DNA from: Planctomycetota bacterium
GTDB lineage: Bacteria > Planctomycetota > Phycisphaerae > UBA1845 > PWPN01
NCBI GenBank assembly: GCA_022711465.1
Contig: JAKLEZ010000004.1
Coordinates: 248,001 to 312,000 of the forward strand
Length of the DNA stretch: 64,000 nucleotides
Reading direction: 5' to 3'
Numbering within the stretch: the first letter of the stretch is position 1; each line of letters starts with the position of its first letter. The position numbers and the translations under genes are program-made. Of the stretch, positions 53,602 to 62,532 are shown piece after piece. The notes beneath the pieces were generated by a model, which saw nothing but the letters and a program-made list of their open reading frames with translations, was not told the DNA's origin and made no database searches.

Positions 53602-55425
53602 ATGCCGAACCACAGAGATGTCGCTGTGACGCAGCCGTTTGGGGAGTCGTTGCCTTCAACGGGGGCCGCCGGTGTCTCAATGTCGCAAGCGACACCCCAC
53701 GATGAGGAGGGTTCGGATGGCCGTTCGGAGACCGTCCGACGCATCGTTCGGGACTGCATTCAGCGACGAGCAGCCGGTGAGGACCTGCCGGATGAGCGGA
53801 TCATCGACCGGCACCCCGACCTGATGCCTGAATTGGGCCGCGAACTGCGAGCTTTGGCCCTCATCGAGCAGGCCCGTCGCGACGTCGCCGTCGAGACGAG
53901 GGAGCTGAAGCCGCAAGGGGCCGGTCCTGGTCCTGAGGCGCCTTTTGGCCTCGCTGCTGAGACCTTCCCGGGCTACCAGATCCTCCGCGAGCTGCACCGC
54001 GGGGGCCAGGGAGTCGTTTACCAGGCCCTTCAAGAATCCACCCATCGCATTGTGGCCATCAAAGTGATGCTGGAGGGCCCTTTCGCCAGCCAGATGTCCA
54101 AGCTCCGCTTCGAGCGGGAGATCAAGCTGGTCGCCGGTTTCAAGCATCCCAACATCGTCGTGGTCCATGACAGCGGAATCACCCGTGGGGGATACTACTT
54201 CGCGATGGACTACATCGAGGGATGCTGTCTGGACACCTACGTTGGCCTCCGAAGCCTGCCGACCCGCGATATCGTGGAGCTGTTCGCCCGGACCTGTGAT
54301 GCCGTGGCGTATGCGCACCGCCGGGGGGTCATCCACCGAGACCTTAAGCCGTCCAACGTTCTCGTCGGCGAAGATGGAACACCCTACATCGTCGACTTCG
54401 GACTGGCCAAGCTGCCGGAAGAGGATGCACTGCTTGCGGAGCAACCTTTGACCGGGCCGGGGAATTTGCTCGGAACGCTGCCCTACATGTCACCCGAACA
54501 GACCTATGGCAAATCGGAGGGCATTGATGCGCGAACCGATATCTACTCGCTAGGAGTGATTCTCTATCAGCTGCTCACCGGTTCGCTCCCGTACCCGACC
54601 GACGGTGACATCACCCATGCTGTCCAGAGCATCCGCGAGTCGGACCCCCCACGGCCTTCTGCGGTCGCCGCCTCGGCACGTGCCCGGGGCATCAATTCCG
54701 AAATCGACGCGATCGTGCTGAAAGCCCTGGAGAAGGAGCCGGACCGGCGTTATCAGTCGGTCAGCGAATTCCGGCAGGACCTCCTGGCCTGGCTCGATGC
54801 CCGGCCCATCAGCGCCCGGTCCGCCAGCTCGCTGTATCTCCTGCGCAAGATCGTGGTGCGCCACAGCTTCGAGTCGCTGCTGGTGGGTACGGTCATCGCC
54901 GCGCTGATTGGATTCGGGAGCATCGCGCTACACGCTCTGTTTCAGGCTCGCGAGGCGACAAGCAAGCAGGCGAGCGCCGAGAGCGCGCTGATACAGCACA
55001 ACGCAACGTGGGAATCCGCCGGCGTCGCCGCGTACGCCACGAACGCACGGAATTCACTTGGGTGGTTCCTGGCTGAGTGGTACGCCGGACGCTCGCACCG
55101 CGCCCGGGAGATTCAGGTGGCCACAGCGCAAGCCGCTCCGGACTATGGGGCGGTGATGGGTTTTCTGCTGGACGAGGCCGTGACTCTCGAAACGCTCCGC
55201 TCTCGTCTGGGAGCGGGATCCGAGGCCTTACTGGAGTTTGCCTGCGGTGAGCGGGCCCTCAAGCAGGGGCGCGAGCAGGAGGCATACGAGCACTTCGAGA
55301 AGTGCATCTCACTGGGGTGTGGAGGCTGGTTCACGGCGTCGGCCAAAGCCCGGGTGGAGCAGTTTCGCTCAGCGGGCACCGGGCAGCATCGCCCGGCCGG
55401 CAGACAAGAGCGAGAATCGCCATGA
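53602..55425 (+). CDS. PknB-type membrane serine/threonine protein kinase
   Basis: The 607-residue protein has an N-terminal stretch with an acidic/basic helix (residues 40-100) of the type that ends in HPDLMPELGRELR. The kinase domain is about 124-400. It has glycine loop LHRGGQGVVY, VAIK with K154, HRDLKPSNVL with D247 and N252, DFGLAK with D265, SPEQ in place of APE and DIYSLGVILYQLLTG. All catalytic residues are present, so it should be active. A membrane helix (424-446) leads to a C-terminal extracytoplasmic region of about 160 residues with alpha-helical repeats. The gene overlaps the pseudopilin gene by 4 bases. Regulation of the adjacent sigma factor is the likely role. Confidence 0.94.
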   Translation: MPNHRDVAVTQPFGESLPSTGAAGVSMSQATPHDEEGSDGRSETVRRIVRDCIQRRAAGEDLPDERIIDRHPDLMPELGRELRALALIEQARRDVAVETRELKPQGAGPGPEAPFGLAAETFPGYQILRELHRGGQGVVYQALQESTHRIVAIKVMLEGPFASQMSKLRFEREIKLVAGFKHPNIVVVHDSGITRGGYYFAMDYIEGCCLDTYVGLRSLPTRDIVELFARTCDAVAYAHRRGVIHRDLKPSNVLVGEDGTPYIVDFGLAKLPEEDALLAEQPLTGPGNLLGTLPYMSPEQTYGKSEGIDARTDIYSLGVILYQLLTGSLPYPTDGDITHAVQSIRESDPPRPSAVAASARARGINSEIDAIVLKALEKEPDRRYQSVSEFRQDLLAWLDARPISARSASSLYLLRKIVVRHSFESLLVGTVIAALIGFGSIALHALFQAREATSKQASAESALIQHNATWESAGVAAYATNARNSLGWFLAEWYAGRSHRAREIQVATAQAAPDYGAVMGFLLDEAVTLETLRSRLGAGSEALLEFACGERALKQGREQEAYEHFEKCISLGCGGWFTASAKARVEQFRSAGTGQHRPAGRQERESP

Positions 55426-56240
55426 GACCTGTCGCCCCTACCGTGCAGCTCACCTGCCATCGGCAACCACGCGGCGCGCATCCTGCCTTCACTCTGCTGG
55501 AAGTGCTTGTGGTGGTCGCGGTGGTGGCGCTGCTGGTTGCGGTTTTGCTGCCTGCCCTGAACAGCGCCCGTCACTCCGCCCGCCGAACTGCCTGCCTGGC
55601 TAATCTCACGCAGCTCTGGACGGCCTGGAACCTGTACCAGGAGGATTCGAAGGATCGCTTTCCCCGCCACCAGAACATGGCGTACAACTATGGCGGGCGT
55701 CAGGGCATGCCTCCCTCATTCGGGTCGAAGGCGGGAATGGCCAAGCCTCTGAACCGTTATCTAGGGCTCAAGCCGGTGGTCACGGCCGGTGCGGAGGAGT
55801 TCCATTGCCCCTCGGACTCCGGTTCGCCGGAGCGGCTTCCCACCAATTTCTCGTACTACGGCACAAGCTACCGCACCAACGAATTCCTGGTCGGCGTGCC
55901 GGCGCAGTCCCTCGTGGCCATGTCCGACGACCCGGTCACCGCAGACTCTGACTTTCTCGCACAACTCAAGAGTGATGTCCAGGCGTTTCAGGCCTCAAAG
56001 ACATACCAGCCTGCCCGGGTGGCGTTTCTGGGCGACGAGACCTGGTGGCGCACGTGGTTAGCGGCACTGGACGACGATTTCCTGCAGTGGCACCGTGGTC
56101 CGCGCGGCCACAACCTGGCCTTCATGGACGGGCATGTCGCGCCTCTCGACGTTCGCAAAGGCCGTTACAGCACCGGCGATTACACGGTCCTGCCGACGCG
56201 AAGGCTTCAGGAGGCCGCCCAGGCCATTCAGGACAAATGA
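55422..56240 (+). CDS. Pseudopilin-like protein with C-terminal DGH motif (second copy)
   Basis: The 272-residue protein has the prepilin signature AFTLLEVLVVVAVVALLVAV at residues 22-41, the conserved Glu, the helix LPALNSARHSARRTACLANL, and a globular domain with HCPSDSGS, ending in HNLAFMDGHVAPLDV. It is a paralog of the protein at 41509-42381. Its ATG overlaps the kinase stop (ATGA), so it is translated with the kinase. The product should be cleaved by a prepilin peptidase and placed in the outer envelope. The next gene starts 22 bases later. Confidence 0.9.
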   Translation: MRPVAPTVQLTCHRQPRGAHPAFTLLEVLVVVAVVALLVAVLLPALNSARHSARRTACLANLTQLWTAWNLYQEDSKDRFPRHQNMAYNYGGRQGMPPSFGSKAGMAKPLNRYLGLKPVVTAGAEEFHCPSDSGSPERLPTNFSYYGTSYRTNEFLVGVPAQSLVAMSDDPVTADSDFLAQLKSDVQAFQASKTYQPARVAFLGDETWWRTWLAALDDDFLQWHRGPRGHNLAFMDGHVAPLDVRKGRYSTGDYTVLPTRRLQEAAQAIQDK

Positions 56241-56262
56241 CCGCAACTGTGGAGGAGGAGTG

Positions 56263-59200
56263 ATGAGATGCTGGACCGAAGTGGCTGAACGCGCCGGCCT
56301 CCTGGCTCTGGCTGTCGTTCTGGGAAGCCCTACCGCCTCGCAGGCGGTCGTGCGCCGGGTCAAGGCTGACGCCACCGGAGCTGGCAACGGCGCCACGTGG
56401 CACGATGCATTCACTGAGCTTCAGAACGCCCTGGCCGTCGCCCAGCCGGGCGATGAGATCTGGGTGGCCGCCGGGGTGTACCGCCCGGACGTCGACTTGG
56501 TGACTGGTGGCCACACCGGCGACCGAAGCCTTAGCTTCCGCCTTAAAGTCGGCGTGGGCATCTACGGTGGCTTCGATGGCACGGAAAGCGTCCGGAGCGC
56601 CCGGAACCCTCTCAAGAACCGCACCCTGCTGAGCGGAGACTTGAAGGGTGACGACCGTGCCGGTGGCGACCAGGGTGAGAACAGCCTACACGTGGTGGTC
56701 GCCGACGGAGTGGATGCCACCGCGGTGCTCGACGGAGTGGTGATCACCGCGGGCAACGCCGACCTTCCGTCCTCGGGCAGTGACCCACATACCGAGCGGG
56801 GCGGTGGCATGCTACTCCCGACGGCCGGGAGCAACCCCATGCTGGTGGGGTGCGTGTTCCTGCGTAACCGCGCGGGCTGCCAGGGCGGAGGTCTGTTCAT
56901 CCGCGGAAGCAGCCCGGAGCTGAAGGGTTGCGTGTTTCGAGGAAACGTGGCCGTCAATGAACTCGGCCACGGCGGCGGGCTCTGCAACTTCGCAGGCAGC
57001 AACCCGCGCCTGACCGGTTGCCGGTTCGTGGACAACGAGGCCGGAGCCAGCGGCGGGGGAATGTCCAATCTCGGTTCCAGTCCCACTCTGGTCAACTGTA
57101 CCTTCACGGGAAACAGCGCCGGTGGCCAGCCCGGCGGGGGGGCCATTTTCATCAACCAGCTTCCTGAGGATGCCAAGACCTTCCTGTGGAATTGCATCTG
57201 CTGGGGCAACATGGCCTCTGAGGGTCCTGAAATCGTACTGATCGGAGGACTGCTCGATGTGCGTGCCAGCCTCATCGCACGCGGCAGAGACGGCATCATT
57301 CCCACGGCCTTCACGCCAGCGTTCGACCCCGTCATTGGGGCAACTGGCATCTTGAGCGGGGATCCGCGGCTCACGCCGGACGGCCACCTGCGGGCCGACT
57401 CGCCGTGCATCGATGCAGGCGACCCGCCCCCCACCGATATTGGCGCTGACCAGTTCCTCGACACCGATGGGGATGGACTTCCCGACTGGTGGGAGAGGCT
57501 CTATCTACCTCCTAACACTAGCCCGGCTATCGATCCGGACGGCGACGGCATCCCCAATCTGGACGAATACGAGAGCTACTCAAGCGATCCGGTCGCCGCG
57601 CCCATCCATGTGTGCAAGGGCTGTTCCTCGGTTGCTCCGGACGGCTCGGCCGCCCGACCATTCAAGACCATCCAGGCCGGCATCGGCGCTGCCGAGGAGG
57701 GCAACACCGTTCTTGTCCGACCAGTTCCCGAGGCCGTTTACGCCGACGCTGGCGACGTGAATCTTGACTTTGGTGGCCAATCGCTGATCGTGCGTAACAG
57801 CGGCCCCGGATCTGTCACCATCAACTGCGGCGGGCACCAAAGAGTGATCAACAAGGACTCGATTCGGGCCGACTTCGTGGCTCTCGAAGGCTTTGATATC
57901 ATCAACGGGGGCGGCAACCCCGGAGGAGCCCTCTCTCTACAGCACACCCGGTTGCGCCTCAAAGGATGCGAGTTCAGAGATAGCGGCAGCTCCACCGCCG
58001 GCGCCGAGTGGGCGGCGCTCTACAGTCTCGAAGCCTCTCTCATTGTCTCGGATGGAGTGGAGATCGGGGTGGGCAACGGCCACCCGGCCGGGCTCTTTTC
58101 CGCCACCAACGTGATTCTGGCCGACCCGACCTCCCGGCTCGATCTGCTGGGGCCGCAGCCTACGATCTTGGAGGTCGATTCCTGCAGCTTTGAAGGCCCC
58201 GGTCTCGTGCGGCTCCGGGCGGGCACGACGCTGGCCATGAGCGTAGGCAACCTGCCTACAGAGGTTCGAACTGCTATCAGGGGCAGCGGCAACGTTCTCG
58301 TGCCTCTCGGGACACAGCTCGTTCTTGCCGGCGAGACGGTCCTCAACCTCGGCGACAGCGACGACCCGGTCGGTCCGTGCACGTCTCCCGGCCCACCTGG
58401 TCTTACCGGCACACTCACGGCGACCGGCACGCTCATCCTCCGTGACAACGCCCGGCTGCACTGCTGCCAGCTGGACGTCAGGGGTCTGCGGGTCATGGAC
58501 GCCAGCACGGTCTCTCATAGTACGATCCACTTGATGGAGTCTTCGGAGGGCTTCGGAGGACAGCTGTTGGTGGATCCGCTGGCCAGCGTGACCTGCAACG
58601 TGATCACTTCCGAGGGCGACCGTTACCTGAACCTGGATCCCGATCCCGTCCAGCCCCGCCTGAATGTCTCGGACAACCGGTATGGCGTCACCATCCGAAC
58701 CAGCCCGCCGGGCAGCACCGGTGCACTACTCGAACTGAGGATGGCCGATGATTGTACGGGCGATTGCCCGGCCGGCGCGATCAGGCGCCCGGCACTGCCG
58801 GGCGACCCCTACTCCGGCGACTGGGCGCTCGAGAAGCTGGAAATCCTGTCCGGAGGAAAGGTCAACCTGACCAATCGGCAGGGGCTCGTTTTCGAGGATA
58901 ACAGCATGCCCGAGACGCTATTCGTCCGCACGCTGAAGATGCACCCCCGCTCCGTGCTCAACCTCGGGTTGCAGCGGCTCTACTACAACAAGCTGGTAGA
59001 CGGTAACGACCAGCCCATCGAGCAAGAGGACCTCGCCATCATGGGAAGCCCGATCACCAACGTGCCCTTGCTGGGGTTCTCGCTGGTCTGCATCGCGATG
59101 AACGACGACAGCGAGTTCGAGGTCCGCGTCCAGACCCAGACCGTCAACCCGGCGGACCCTCAGTCGTGCCAGTGTGAAGGCACCTGTACGGAAGGTACGC

Positions 59201-61713
59201 TGCAGGACCGTTCGTCCTGTCGAGAAGGCCGCATCATGCGTCTGACCGAGACGGCCGTGCAGGCAGAAATCCCCGGGCTGATCACCGGCGGGGTCATGGA
59301 GATGCGGACACAGGCGCCCGAGAGGGAGCCGGCCAGTTCGGTGGTAGCCCACGGCTCGTTTGCCCGGACTGCCGAGGAGTACATCCAAATCACCTTCGAG
59401 TATCTGTTCCGCGAAGGCGCGGACGCGGAACTGATCGTGTCGCTGACCGACAGTCCGGAGCCGGGCACCGCCGATGCAGTCCAGGCGGCCACCCTGCGGC
59501 CGCCGACCGCCGGCCGACCTGGCGCGATCGGCAGCAGTACCTTCGGCGTCTTCTCCATCTCCTGTCCCCGTGGTTCTCTGGACTTCACCCGCGGCGCCTA
59601 TGTCCAGCTCGAATTGCGCGGTAACGCCTCCCGTATCTGGATTGACAACTGGGATCCGGCCATCAAGTGTACCATCTGCGGTTCGTTCGATAAGAACCCG
59701 GAGGTGACCATCAAGGATTTTCTCCTCCTGGTAGCCGAGTCCGGCAAAGCCGTCCTGGACTACCAGAACAGGAATTGCCTCGATATGAACAAAGACGGCT
59801 TCTGCGATTTGTACGACCTCTTGCTCTGGCACCTCGATCAGTCCCTCTGCGTCTCAAAGCCTGCTGCGACGAGAACCGTGTCGCCTGCTTCCGCGAGCAC
59901 CAGAGCTTCTTCCGGGAGCACCCGGCTGGTTGTGGGCGGGCTTAACCGAAACCGGGATCTGGAACAGATGTGCTACCCGGAACGGCTCTATCTGCTTGAC
60001 CCGGAGACGCTCTGCGGCGATGCGGTTGTGCCGGCAGGCGGTGAGGGCAGCTGCTGCAATGGCCGGCTGATCACCGATCGGTTCGGTCAGGTGTACCAGG
60101 TCAACGGTTTCAGAGGGGCGACGTCACTTATGAGCATGGGGCTCAGCCGACTGACACTTGCCGGAGTCGGTGGTGCAACCGAGCAGGTGCTCACCCCGGC
60201 ATGTCAGCAGTTGGCCGATGGAAGCTCGGTGAGAATCGGGGCCACTGTCGTCGGCGAGGTGCCTCCCTTCGACGTGGCGTTTCATCCTTCCGATCCGGCT
60301 GTGGTTTACGTCGTTCCCGTACTCGTGGAGCCTCTTACGGGCACGCCCTACTGGGCGGCCGCCAGACTCAAGCTGAAGGAGGGCGGCTTCGACGTCCAGC
60401 GCATCTACTACACAGTCTCCGACTCCGAGACGGAACCCGGCAGGAAAACACCACGAGAAATCGAAGTGGATCGGCACGGAATGTACGTGTTTGTCACCGG
60501 CGCTGCGGTGACTGCCTCAGCAGACCTGGGCACGTACGATGAGTACCTGTTCATCTACCGCGAGCCGGACGAGCCTGACGACGCGGGCCAGCCCGCCGTA
60601 CTGGTCAACGAGGTGCGGCTGGATTCGGCTTGCCAGACCGTAGGGGGTACGACTGTCTCTCTGGGGAGTCCGGTCATCCACAGCCCCACCGCGCTGACGC
60701 TTTCCGCGATCGACGACCACTTGTACGTGTCGTCCTCGGTGATCGAGACGACGACTGCGAAGAGTTGCCCGACGGCCTACCGGTTCGCCGTGGAGTATCT
60801 GCCCGGCTCAACCGACGTGAGGCTGTCGTACCTCGGCCAGCTCCAGGTTTCGTTCTCCGGCCGCGAAGTGCCGTGGTTCAGGGCAACCGGCGACCCCGCC
60901 CGACCTGACACCATTGATCTGGCCTGGGAGTTCCCCGAAGAGCCCGGCTTCGCGGGTGTCCGCATCCACCGCGTGACCACCGACTCCTGGCCGACCATGC
61001 CCAGCGGCGAGACGTGCGGCACGATCGCCGGGACACAGTGCATCTACCAGGGCAACCAGGATTTGGCCCTTTCAGATAAGCCCGGTACCGGCCAGGATTT
61101 CTTCTATCGCATTTATGCCCTCTACGACGATGAAACGGTTACCGGTGGCATCTACGCCGCGGCCCGACTGGGCGATAGTCAGCCTCTGGAGAGCAGCGGC
61201 CCGGTGGCGGCGATCACGTCGATCGCCGAGGACCCGATGGACGGCAAGCTATGGTTCGTGGGCTATTCCTCCGCAGCCTTCGCGGCCAATCATTCGATCG
61301 CCGATCCGGTCTTCGGCGAAACCTCGCCACTGTTCACCTATGCGGGCATCGCTACCGCTTCGCCCGGCGACTTCGCAGCTGACGGGTCCATCTCGGCACA
61401 GACGGTTTCCTGCAACAGTTACGGCCTTGCCTTGCCAGTCGCGGCCGTTGTCGTGCACTCGCATGCAGCCGACTTCGATGCAGACTGGGATGTCGATGGG
61501 GACGACCTCAGCCATCTGCAGTCATGTGCTTCCGGCCCGGCGGTGCCCTTCAGCCCCGGCGACTGTGCCCATGCCGACTTCGATGGCGACGGCGACGTGG
61601 ACCAGTCCGACTTCGGCCTCTTCCAGCAGTGCTACAGTGGAGCCAATCAGCCAGTCGATCCGCAATGCCCCTGCTCGGCAGGACTGACGCGGCCGATCAC
61701 AGCAGGGTCGTAA
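56263..61713 (+). CDS. Giant secreted right-handed beta-helix protein with thrombospondin-type and dockerin-like Ca2+ repeats
   Basis: The 1816-residue protein has a signal peptide (AERAGLLALAVVLGSPTASQ). The opening VKADATGAGNGATWHDAFTE and QPGDEIWVAAGVYRP is the hallmark of planctomycete polymorphic-outer-membrane-like beta-helix proteins. GGG-LxNxxS-type coils follow (residues about 140-290: GGGMLLPTAGSNP, GGGLFIRGSSPEL, GGGMSNLGSSPTL). Residues 398-446 hold DTDGDGLPDWWERLY and DPDGDGIPNLDEYES, calcium-binding thrombospondin-type-3 motifs. Residues about 1142-1196 and 1736-1810 are dockerin-like (DMNKDGFCDLYDLLLW; DADWDVDGDDLSHLQ and DFDGDGDVDQSDFG). GGAGGAGGAG precedes the ATG. It is the last and largest gene of the sigma-kinase operon and the likely main output. 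Confidence 0.92.
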   Translation: MRCWTEVAERAGLLALAVVLGSPTASQAVVRRVKADATGAGNGATWHDAFTELQNALAVAQPGDEIWVAAGVYRPDVDLVTGGHTGDRSLSFRLKVGVGIYGGFDGTESVRSARNPLKNRTLLSGDLKGDDRAGGDQGENSLHVVVADGVDATAVLDGVVITAGNADLPSSGSDPHTERGGGMLLPTAGSNPMLVGCVFLRNRAGCQGGGLFIRGSSPELKGCVFRGNVAVNELGHGGGLCNFAGSNPRLTGCRFVDNEAGASGGGMSNLGSSPTLVNCTFTGNSAGGQPGGGAIFINQLPEDAKTFLWNCICWGNMASEGPEIVLIGGLLDVRASLIARGRDGIIPTAFTPAFDPVIGATGILSGDPRLTPDGHLRADSPCIDAGDPPPTDIGADQFLDTDGDGLPDWWERLYLPPNTSPAIDPDGDGIPNLDEYESYSSDPVAAPIHVCKGCSSVAPDGSAARPFKTIQAGIGAAEEGNTVLVRPVPEAVYADAGDVNLDFGGQSLIVRNSGPGSVTINCGGHQRVINKDSIRADFVALEGFDIINGGGNPGGALSLQHTRLRLKGCEFRDSGSSTAGAEWAALYSLEASLIVSDGVEIGVGNGHPAGLFSATNVILADPTSRLDLLGPQPTILEVDSCSFEGPGLVRLRAGTTLAMSVGNLPTEVRTAIRGSGNVLVPLGTQLVLAGETVLNLGDSDDPVGPCTSPGPPGLTGTLTATGTLILRDNARLHCCQLDVRGLRVMDASTVSHSTIHLMESSEGFGGQLLVDPLASVTCNVITSEGDRYLNLDPDPVQPRLNVSDNRYGVTIRTSPPGSTGALLELRMADDCTGDCPAGAIRRPALPGDPYSGDWALEKLEILSGGKVNLTNRQGLVFEDNSMPETLFVRTLKMHPRSVLNLGLQRLYYNKLVDGNDQPIEQEDLAIMGSPITNVPLLGFSLVCIAMNDDSEFEVRVQTQTVNPADPQSCQCEGTCTEGTLQDRSSCREGRIMRLTETAVQAEIPGLITGGVMEMRTQAPEREPASSVVAHGSFARTAEEYIQITFEYLFREGADAELIVSLTDSPEPGTADAVQAATLRPPTAGRPGAIGSSTFGVFSISCPRGSLDFTRGAYVQLELRGNASRIWIDNWDPAIKCTICGSFDKNPEVTIKDFLLLVAESGKAVLDYQNRNCLDMNKDGFCDLYDLLLWHLDQSLCVSKPAATRTVSPASASTRASSGSTRLVVGGLNRNRDLEQMCYPERLYLLDPETLCGDAVVPAGGEGSCCNGRLITDRFGQVYQVNGFRGATSLMSMGLSRLTLAGVGGATEQVLTPACQQLADGSSVRIGATVVGEVPPFDVAFHPSDPAVVYVVPVLVEPLTGTPYWAAARLKLKEGGFDVQRIYYTVSDSETEPGRKTPREIEVDRHGMYVFVTGAAVTASADLGTYDEYLFIYREPDEPDDAGQPAVLVNEVRLDSACQTVGGTTVSLGSPVIHSPTALTLSAIDDHLYVSSSVIETTTAKSCPTAYRFAVEYLPGSTDVRLSYLGQLQVSFSGREVPWFRATGDPARPDTIDLAWEFPEEPGFAGVRIHRVTTDSWPTMPSGETCGTIAGTQCIYQGNQDLALSDKPGTGQDFFYRIYALYDDETVTGGIYAAARLGDSQPLESSGPVAAITSIAEDPMDGKLWFVGYSSAAFAANHSIADPVFGETSPLFTYAGIATASPGDFAADGSISAQTVSCNSYGLALPVAAVVVHSHAADFDADWDVDGDDLSHLQSCASGPAVPFSPGDCAHADFDGDGDVDQSDFGLFQQCYSGANQPVDPQCPCSAGLTRPITAGS

Positions 61714-62530
61714 TCATCGGGTCAAACCACTCCTGCCGACCGGATTCGAGCTGAACGATGAGGCCGCCGACCGGGTCCACCTCCACCGTCCAGCCGGCGT
61801 AGTCCCGTCCCTCGCGGCGGAGACGGGTTTTCTGGCCCAGGGGTTCGGCGTAGTTGAGCCAGGCGGCGTGCACTCGTCCGGTCTGCCCCCATGCGGCGGG
61901 ATCCAGCCACTCGTCAAGCGATTGCAGCAGGCAGCGGATCACCTCGACACGGTCGATTGGATGTGAGGCAACCAACTCCAGCGAGGTCGCGGCTCTGCGC
62001 AAGTCAGGTGGGAAATGCCCGGCCTGCTGCAGGCAGTTGACTCCGATGCCAACCACCCACGCTCGTCGTTCCTCGGGGAGGATCCGGGATTCGATCAGAA
62101 TGCCACCCAGCTTACGACCGCCGTAACGCAGGTCGTTGGGCCACTTGATAGCCGGCGTGATCTCGGTTGCCCGACGGATCGCCTCGCAGGCGGCCACGGC
62201 AGACACTTGCGTGAGCCAGGCCGAGATGCCGGCCGGAGAACCGGCCTCGACCGCGCCGATCTCGGCCGCTGGAGGAACCAGAACCAGGCTGGCCAGCACA
62301 CTTGCTCCGCGCGGCGACAACCAGGCACGCCCCAGCCTCCCCCGGCCCTCGAGCTGAAAGTTGGCCAGGACAACCAGGCCGTCGGCATCCACCTCTTCGC
62401 AAGCTTTCAGTGCAAGGGTATTGGTGCTATCCGTCTCATCTAGAATCAGGATCTGGCGGCCGATTCTCCGAGGAACCCAATCTTGATGGAGCTGGCTGAC
62501 GGTAATCCACGGTGCCGGTTCAGAGGGCAT
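61697..62530 (-). CDS. birA: Biotin-[acetyl-CoA carboxylase] ligase (BirA without DNA-binding domain)
   Basis: The 277-residue enzyme attaches biotin to carboxylase subunits, via biotinyl-AMP. It has DETDSTNTLAL, the biotin-binding loop EGRGRLGRAW, and IKWPNDLRYGGRKLGGILIE, the family signature. The C-terminal SH3-like segment ends WFDPMITTLL. The N-terminal helix-turn-helix of regulatory BirA is absent, so it is a non-repressor type. Its 3' end overlaps the convergent beta-helix gene by 17 bases. The start lies 2 bases after the upstream gene stop, so the two form an operon. Confidence 0.94.
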   Translation of the reverse strand: MPSEPAPWITVSQLHQDWVPRRIGRQILILDETDSTNTLALKACEEVDADGLVVLANFQLEGRGRLGRAWLSPRGASVLASLVLVPPAAEIGAVEAGSPAGISAWLTQVSAVAACEAIRRATEITPAIKWPNDLRYGGRKLGGILIESRILPEERRAWVVGIGVNCLQQAGHFPPDLRRAATSLELVASHPIDRVEVIRCLLQSLDEWLDPAAWGQTGRVHAAWLNYAEPLGQKTRLRREGRDYAGWTVEVDPVGGLIVQLESGRQEWFDPMITTLL

Positions 62531-62532
62531 GG

